Origin: Mucilaginibacter sp.
GTDB lineage: Bacteria; Bacteroidota; Bacteroidia; Sphingobacteriales; Sphingobacteriaceae
Reading direction: 5' to 3'
NCBI GenBank assembly: GCA_028288025.1
Contig: JAQBOM010000014.1
Location: forward strand, 90,477 to 124,483
Length of the DNA stretch: 34,007 nucleotides
Within the stretch, counting starts at the first letter, position 1. Each line of letters begins with the position of its first letter. This document shows positions 31,690 through 34,007 of this stretch, in pieces. A program made the position numbers and the translations under genes. A model generated the notes under the pieces. The model searched no databases. It was not told the DNA's origin and was given only the letters and a program-made list of their open reading frames with translations.

Positions 31690-32589
31690 ATGAAAACTTC
31701 TACATTAACTGCTTTTCTTCTTGGAGGCCTATCAATTGTAGGTATAAGCAGCTGCAAAAAACTATCTCCTGCGAAACAGGGAACGCAAACTACGGTAACT
31801 ACCATTAATCCGAAAACTGCTGCCACTGTTTGTGATTACGATTTTAATGAGTCTACTCTTACCAGTACCGGTTGGACCAAGTCATTCGATGATGAATTTG
31901 ATAGCGATCTGTCTAAATGGTACGCTTATACCGGTGGGGTACAAAACGAATTGCAATGCTTTGAGCCCGCTAACGTGACGATCGTAAACGGCGTTTTACA
32001 GATCGAAGCAAAAAAGGAAACTGTAACAGGCCCTACTACGGTTAACAGTTCATCAAATAGCACATTCAATTATACCTCAGGTTCTATTGTTAGTAATTTA
32101 GCGTTCGGGCCAAATGCCACTACACCGAAGATCAGGATAGTAACCCGGATGAAGGTGGCTTCCGGATACGGTTTGGTTTCGTTTTTTGACTCGTATGGGA
32201 CCAACTGGCCAACCAATGGGCAGATCAATCATGTTCAGGTTGAAGGAAATGACGTAAAAAGATATGAAACAAATTATTTTTACGGCACCCAATCAGGCCA
32301 GAACCTGGTGAACAATGGAATTTTATTTAACCCCGCCGACCAGGATCTGTCTTCTTGCTGGCACGTTTACGTAACCGAATGGACTCAAAATGCACTTAAC
32401 TTCTATCTCGACGGTCAATTGGTTGAAACAAAAACTGCCGGTGGTTATGTTGGCGGCATGTTTGGAAAAGTACAGAATCTTTCACTCAGCCTGCTGATCG
32501 GCGGGTCGTACTATTCTAGTTTTGTGCCGGCAAATGTTCAAACCGGAACAATGTATGTTGACTATGTAAAGGTATTCACATCAAAATAA
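31690..32589 (+). CDS. GH16-fold lipoprotein with substituted catalytic residues
   Basis: A 299-residue lipoprotein: signal peptide with lipobox GISSC (C22), a Thr-rich linker (about 30-48), then a GH16-type jelly roll. Family features are FDDEFDSDLSKWYAY, NELQCFEPANVTIVNGVLQIEAK, YTSGSIVS, TRMKVASGYGLVSFF, SCWHVYVTEWTQNALNFYLDGQLV and the final MYVDYVKVF. The catalytic signature ExDxxE, normally GEIDIME, reads here GQINHVQ: Q178, N180 and Q183 replace the nucleophile, the assisting Asp and the acid/base. The aromatic FW of the cleft is also altered (SFFD). Thus hydrolysis is not expected; it may bind a glucan or galactan at the cell surface. It follows a DUF4038 gene. Confidence 0.9.
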   Translation: MKTSTLTAFLLGGLSIVGISSCKKLSPAKQGTQTTVTTINPKTAATVCDYDFNESTLTSTGWTKSFDDEFDSDLSKWYAYTGGVQNELQCFEPANVTIVNGVLQIEAKKETVTGPTTVNSSSNSTFNYTSGSIVSNLAFGPNATTPKIRIVTRMKVASGYGLVSFFDSYGTNWPTNGQINHVQVEGNDVKRYETNYFYGTQSGQNLVNNGILFNPADQDLSSCWHVYVTEWTQNALNFYLDGQLVETKTAGGYVGGMFGKVQNLSLSLLIGGSYYSSFVPANVQTGTMYVDYVKVFTSK

Positions 32590-32628
32590 TAATTTTCGGG
32601 GCAACAACCCTAAATATTCTTATAAATG

Positions 32629-32663
32629 AAATATCCGGGGCCTGTGGCTCCGGATATTTTTTT
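32629..32663 (+). terminator. Terminator of the GH16-fold gene
   Basis: AAATATCCGG (32629-32638) pairs with CCGGATATTT (32650-32659), loop of 11 bases, followed by further T residues. Confidence 0.9.
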
Positions 32664-32721
32664 ATGTAACATCGCCCCGATCGGTGATGATTGAATAAAT
32701 AAAAATTTCTTTTAAAAAATA

Positions 32722-32752
32722 TTTGCGGCGGCAATTTTAAAATTTACCTTTG
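32722..32752 (+). promoter_or_regulatory. tRNA-Pro promoter
   Basis: TTTG (32722-32725), 19 bp, TACCTTTG (32745-32752): the best match to the Bacteroidetes housekeeping consensus in the window. The tRNA begins 11 bp downstream. Confidence 0.85.
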
Positions 32753-32762
32753 CAAACCTTTT

Positions 32763-32836
32763 CGGGGTGTAGCGTAGCCCGGTATCGCGCCTGGTTTGGG
32801 ACCAGGAGGTCGCAGGTTCGAATCCTGCCACCCCGA
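32763..32836 (+). tRNA. tRNA-Pro(UGG)
   Basis: A 74-base cloverleaf: acceptor CGGGGTG/CACCCCG, anticodon stem CCTGG/CCAGG with loop TTTGGGA (anticodon TGG at 32797-32799), T-arm GCAGG-TTCGAAT-CCTGC and discriminator A. CCA is not encoded (ACAAA follows). Confidence 0.97.
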
Positions 32837-32849
32837 CAAAGTAAAATAT

Positions 32850-32884
32850 AGCCCTTCCCGTTGAAGACAGGAGGGGCTTTTTTT
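32850..32884 (+). terminator. Terminator after tRNA-Pro
   Basis: AGCCCTTCC (32850-32858) pairs with GGAGGGGCT (32870-32878) including one T-G pair, followed by seven T. Confidence 0.9.
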
Positions 32885-32914
32885 ATAGTGCGTCTCGTCC
32901 TAAGAAAAGTTGAT

Positions 32915-33290
32915 ATGATGGAAAATGTACAGAAATCCGAATTCGCTGAAGCATTCAGGAGCCGTACAAAAAAAAATGTGATTGATAGTATTAAATTTTA
33001 TAGAACTTTGCCGAATAATGAAGAAGCTAAAATTATTGGCCGTCAGTTATTGAGATCACCCCCTCGGTAGGGGCTAACTATAGAGCTGCATGCAGAGCAA
33101 GATCAAAAGCCGAATTTCATTCCAAATTATCGACAGTCGCAGAAGAGGTGGATGAATCAGTTTTTGGATAGAAATACTTGTTGAAGCCGATATTATAGCC
33201 CCTTCACAACTAAATTACCTGTCCGATGAAGCAACCCAAATCCTTAGAATCATATCCGCCTCCCGAAAAACAGTGTCTTCGAAAAAATAA
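32915..33290 (+). pseudogene. Four-helix-bundle protein (S23/IVP family), two frameshifts
   Basis: Reading across three frames gives a full protein of about 125 residues: MMENVQKSEFAEAFRSRT..RTLPNNEEAKIIGRQLLRS in frame one, SVGANYRAACRARSKAEFHS..VAEEVDESVF in the next, and WIEILVEADIIAPSQLNYL..ATQILRIISASRKTV in the third. The shifts are one missing base each, in the C5 run at about 33059-33063 (six expected before TCGGTA) and in the T5 run at 33161-33165 (six expected). Everything else is conserved, so the loss is recent or the two calls are sequencing errors in homopolymers. This family is scattered in Bacteroidetes genomes and inside 23S rRNA intervening sequences; function unknown. Confidence 0.88.
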
Positions 33291-33341
33291 AAATTATCAA
33301 AACTTCTTCATTCACTAACTCACTAATTCACCAATTGCTAT

Positions 33342-33851
33342 ATGTCTTCCAGAGCAAAAAAAATATTCCTCCTGTTGTGCATTGTTGTACCGTTCCTGTT
33401 TTACTGTGTTTATTATTACGGGAATGTATTTAAAAACGCGCCGTACCGGTTTGCCGAGTTTAAATCGTTCAACTTTCAATATGGTACCCGCGATAGTTTG
33501 GCTAATAAATATAACTCGCAAACCGGCGACTATCAATACATAAACAAACATGATTCGCTGGTAAAAACGCATTTATTGCTGAACAAAAGTGAATTGCTAT
33601 ACCTTCACCGTAAGGCGAGCGAACTTGGGCTGTGGGATTTTCCCGTCGATGAGCGCGAAAACGATACATCCCACTTAAAAGGCGCCAAACCGCCCCGGTA
33701 CATAATTGAATTCAACTACCAGCGGAAAAGCAAAAAAGTGACCTTCGACGCGAACTATGGAGGGCCGCAAAAACTGGTTGATGCCAACCTGCAAATGGTA
33801 AAAGAAATTCAATCTGTTTTAACCGAAGCAGAAGCGAGGCAGAAAAAATAA
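33342..33851 (+). CDS. N-terminally anchored protein of unknown function
   Basis: A 169-residue protein with a basic head and one hydrophobic helix (KKIFLLLCIVVPFLFYCVYYYG), probably a membrane anchor, with the rest outside the cytoplasm. The body alternates short strands and helices: FKSFNFQYGTRDSLANKYNSQTG, then LLLNKSELLYLHRKASELGLWDFP, then PPRYIIEFNYQRKSKKVTFDANYGG, and a charged C-terminal helix. The phrase SELGLWDFP followed by a basic strand pair recalls small surface proteins of this phylum, but I cannot give a name. It is separated from rplU by 72 bp carrying the rplU promoter, and is not part of that operon. Confidence 0.8.
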   Translation: MSSRAKKIFLLLCIVVPFLFYCVYYYGNVFKNAPYRFAEFKSFNFQYGTRDSLANKYNSQTGDYQYINKHDSLVKTHLLLNKSELLYLHRKASELGLWDFPVDERENDTSHLKGAKPPRYIIEFNYQRKSKKVTFDANYGGPQKLVDANLQMVKEIQSVLTEAEARQKK

Positions 33852-33858
33852 ACCTGGT

Positions 33859-33890
33859 ATTGTTTATTGAAATAGGAATTCCTATATTTG
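33859..33890 (+). promoter_or_regulatory. rplU promoter
   Basis: ATTG at 33859-33862, 20 bp, TATATTTG at 33883-33890 followed by C. The start is predicted near 33894, with a leader of about 30 bases. Confidence 0.75.
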
Positions 33891-33923
33891 CACCTCGAAT
33901 TTTAAAACAATAATTAACAAACA

Positions 33924-34007
33924 ATGTACGCAATAGTAAGTATAGCCGGACAGCAATTTAAAGTTGCAAAAGACCAGCAGATCTTTGTACACAGGTTACA
34001 GGGTGAT
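33924..34007 (+). CDS. rplU: 50S ribosomal protein L21, 5' part (continues past window)
   Basis: The first 28 codons encode MYAIVSIAGQQFKVAKDQQI and FVHRLQGD, the normal N-terminus of L21, which binds 23S rRNA near L20. The gene runs off the window end; rpmA (L27) is expected next by the usual gene order. A Bacteroidetes promoter lies about 34 bp upstream of the ATG. Confidence 0.95.
   Translation, partial: MYAIVSIAGQQFKVAKDQQIFVHRLQGD

Overview
The window looks like chromosomal DNA of a member of the Bacteroidetes, most likely Sphingobacteriaceae (Mucilaginibacter/Pedobacter-like). The reasons are Bacteroidetes-type promoters (TAnnTTTG at -7 with TTG/TTTG about 19-20 bp upstream), near absence of Shine-Dalgarno sequences, families typical of the phylum (DPP-IV-like S9 peptidase, DUF4038 glycosidase, GH16 lipoprotein, four-helix-bundle protein, Bacteroidetes-type Crp/Fnr remnant), and an intergenic element that resembles a Flavobacteria/Sphingobacteria structured RNA. 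No complete mobile element, CRISPR array or rRNA gene was seen.

Left part (1-10.1 kb): an accessory, energy-related block. It opens with the 3' end of a c-type cytochrome and a terminator. Then comes a tight four-gene operon: a small twin-arginine protein, a Tat-lipoprotein ferredoxin with four cluster motifs, an NrfD/ActC-like quinol-oxidising membrane subunit, and an anchored protein with two Ig-like domains. After a pair of terminators, a leftward group holds a small membrane protein, a YoaK/DUF1275 protein, an acetyl-CoA hydrolase/CoA-transferase and a small helical protein. Divergent from it is a 595-residue protein of unknown function with nitronate-monooxygenase-like barrel motifs and a Cys-rich C-terminal part, and convergent to that a tandem universal stress protein. 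Three promoters here carry TGA-N6-TCA sites about 32-33 bp upstream of a plausible -7 element, that is near -41, which suggests a Crp/Fnr-controlled low-oxygen regulon.

Middle (10.3-18.2 kb): tRNA-Ser(UGA); a leftward five-gene operon (PASTA protein, rhodanese, mltG, thioesterase, YihY/BrkB) divergent from ddl, giving a cell-wall theme; a truncated Crp/Fnr regulator; a GlcG/HbpS-like protein and a YghZ-type aldo/keto reductase; and a secreted protein with three DUF5648 repeats.

Right part (18.2-34 kb): mostly core genes: DPP-IV-like peptidase, thioesterase, rpsO, pnp, rpe, serC and serA, and a beta-CASP metallo-beta-lactamase RNase-like protein. These are followed by a DUF4337 membrane protein, a DUF4038 (GH140-like) glycosidase and a GH16-fold lipoprotein whose catalytic acids are all replaced by amides. 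The window ends with tRNA-Pro(UGG), a frameshifted four-helix-bundle gene, a small anchored protein and the start of rplU. The spacers carry several hairpin terminators, palindromes and GTTCATTAG-type repeats.
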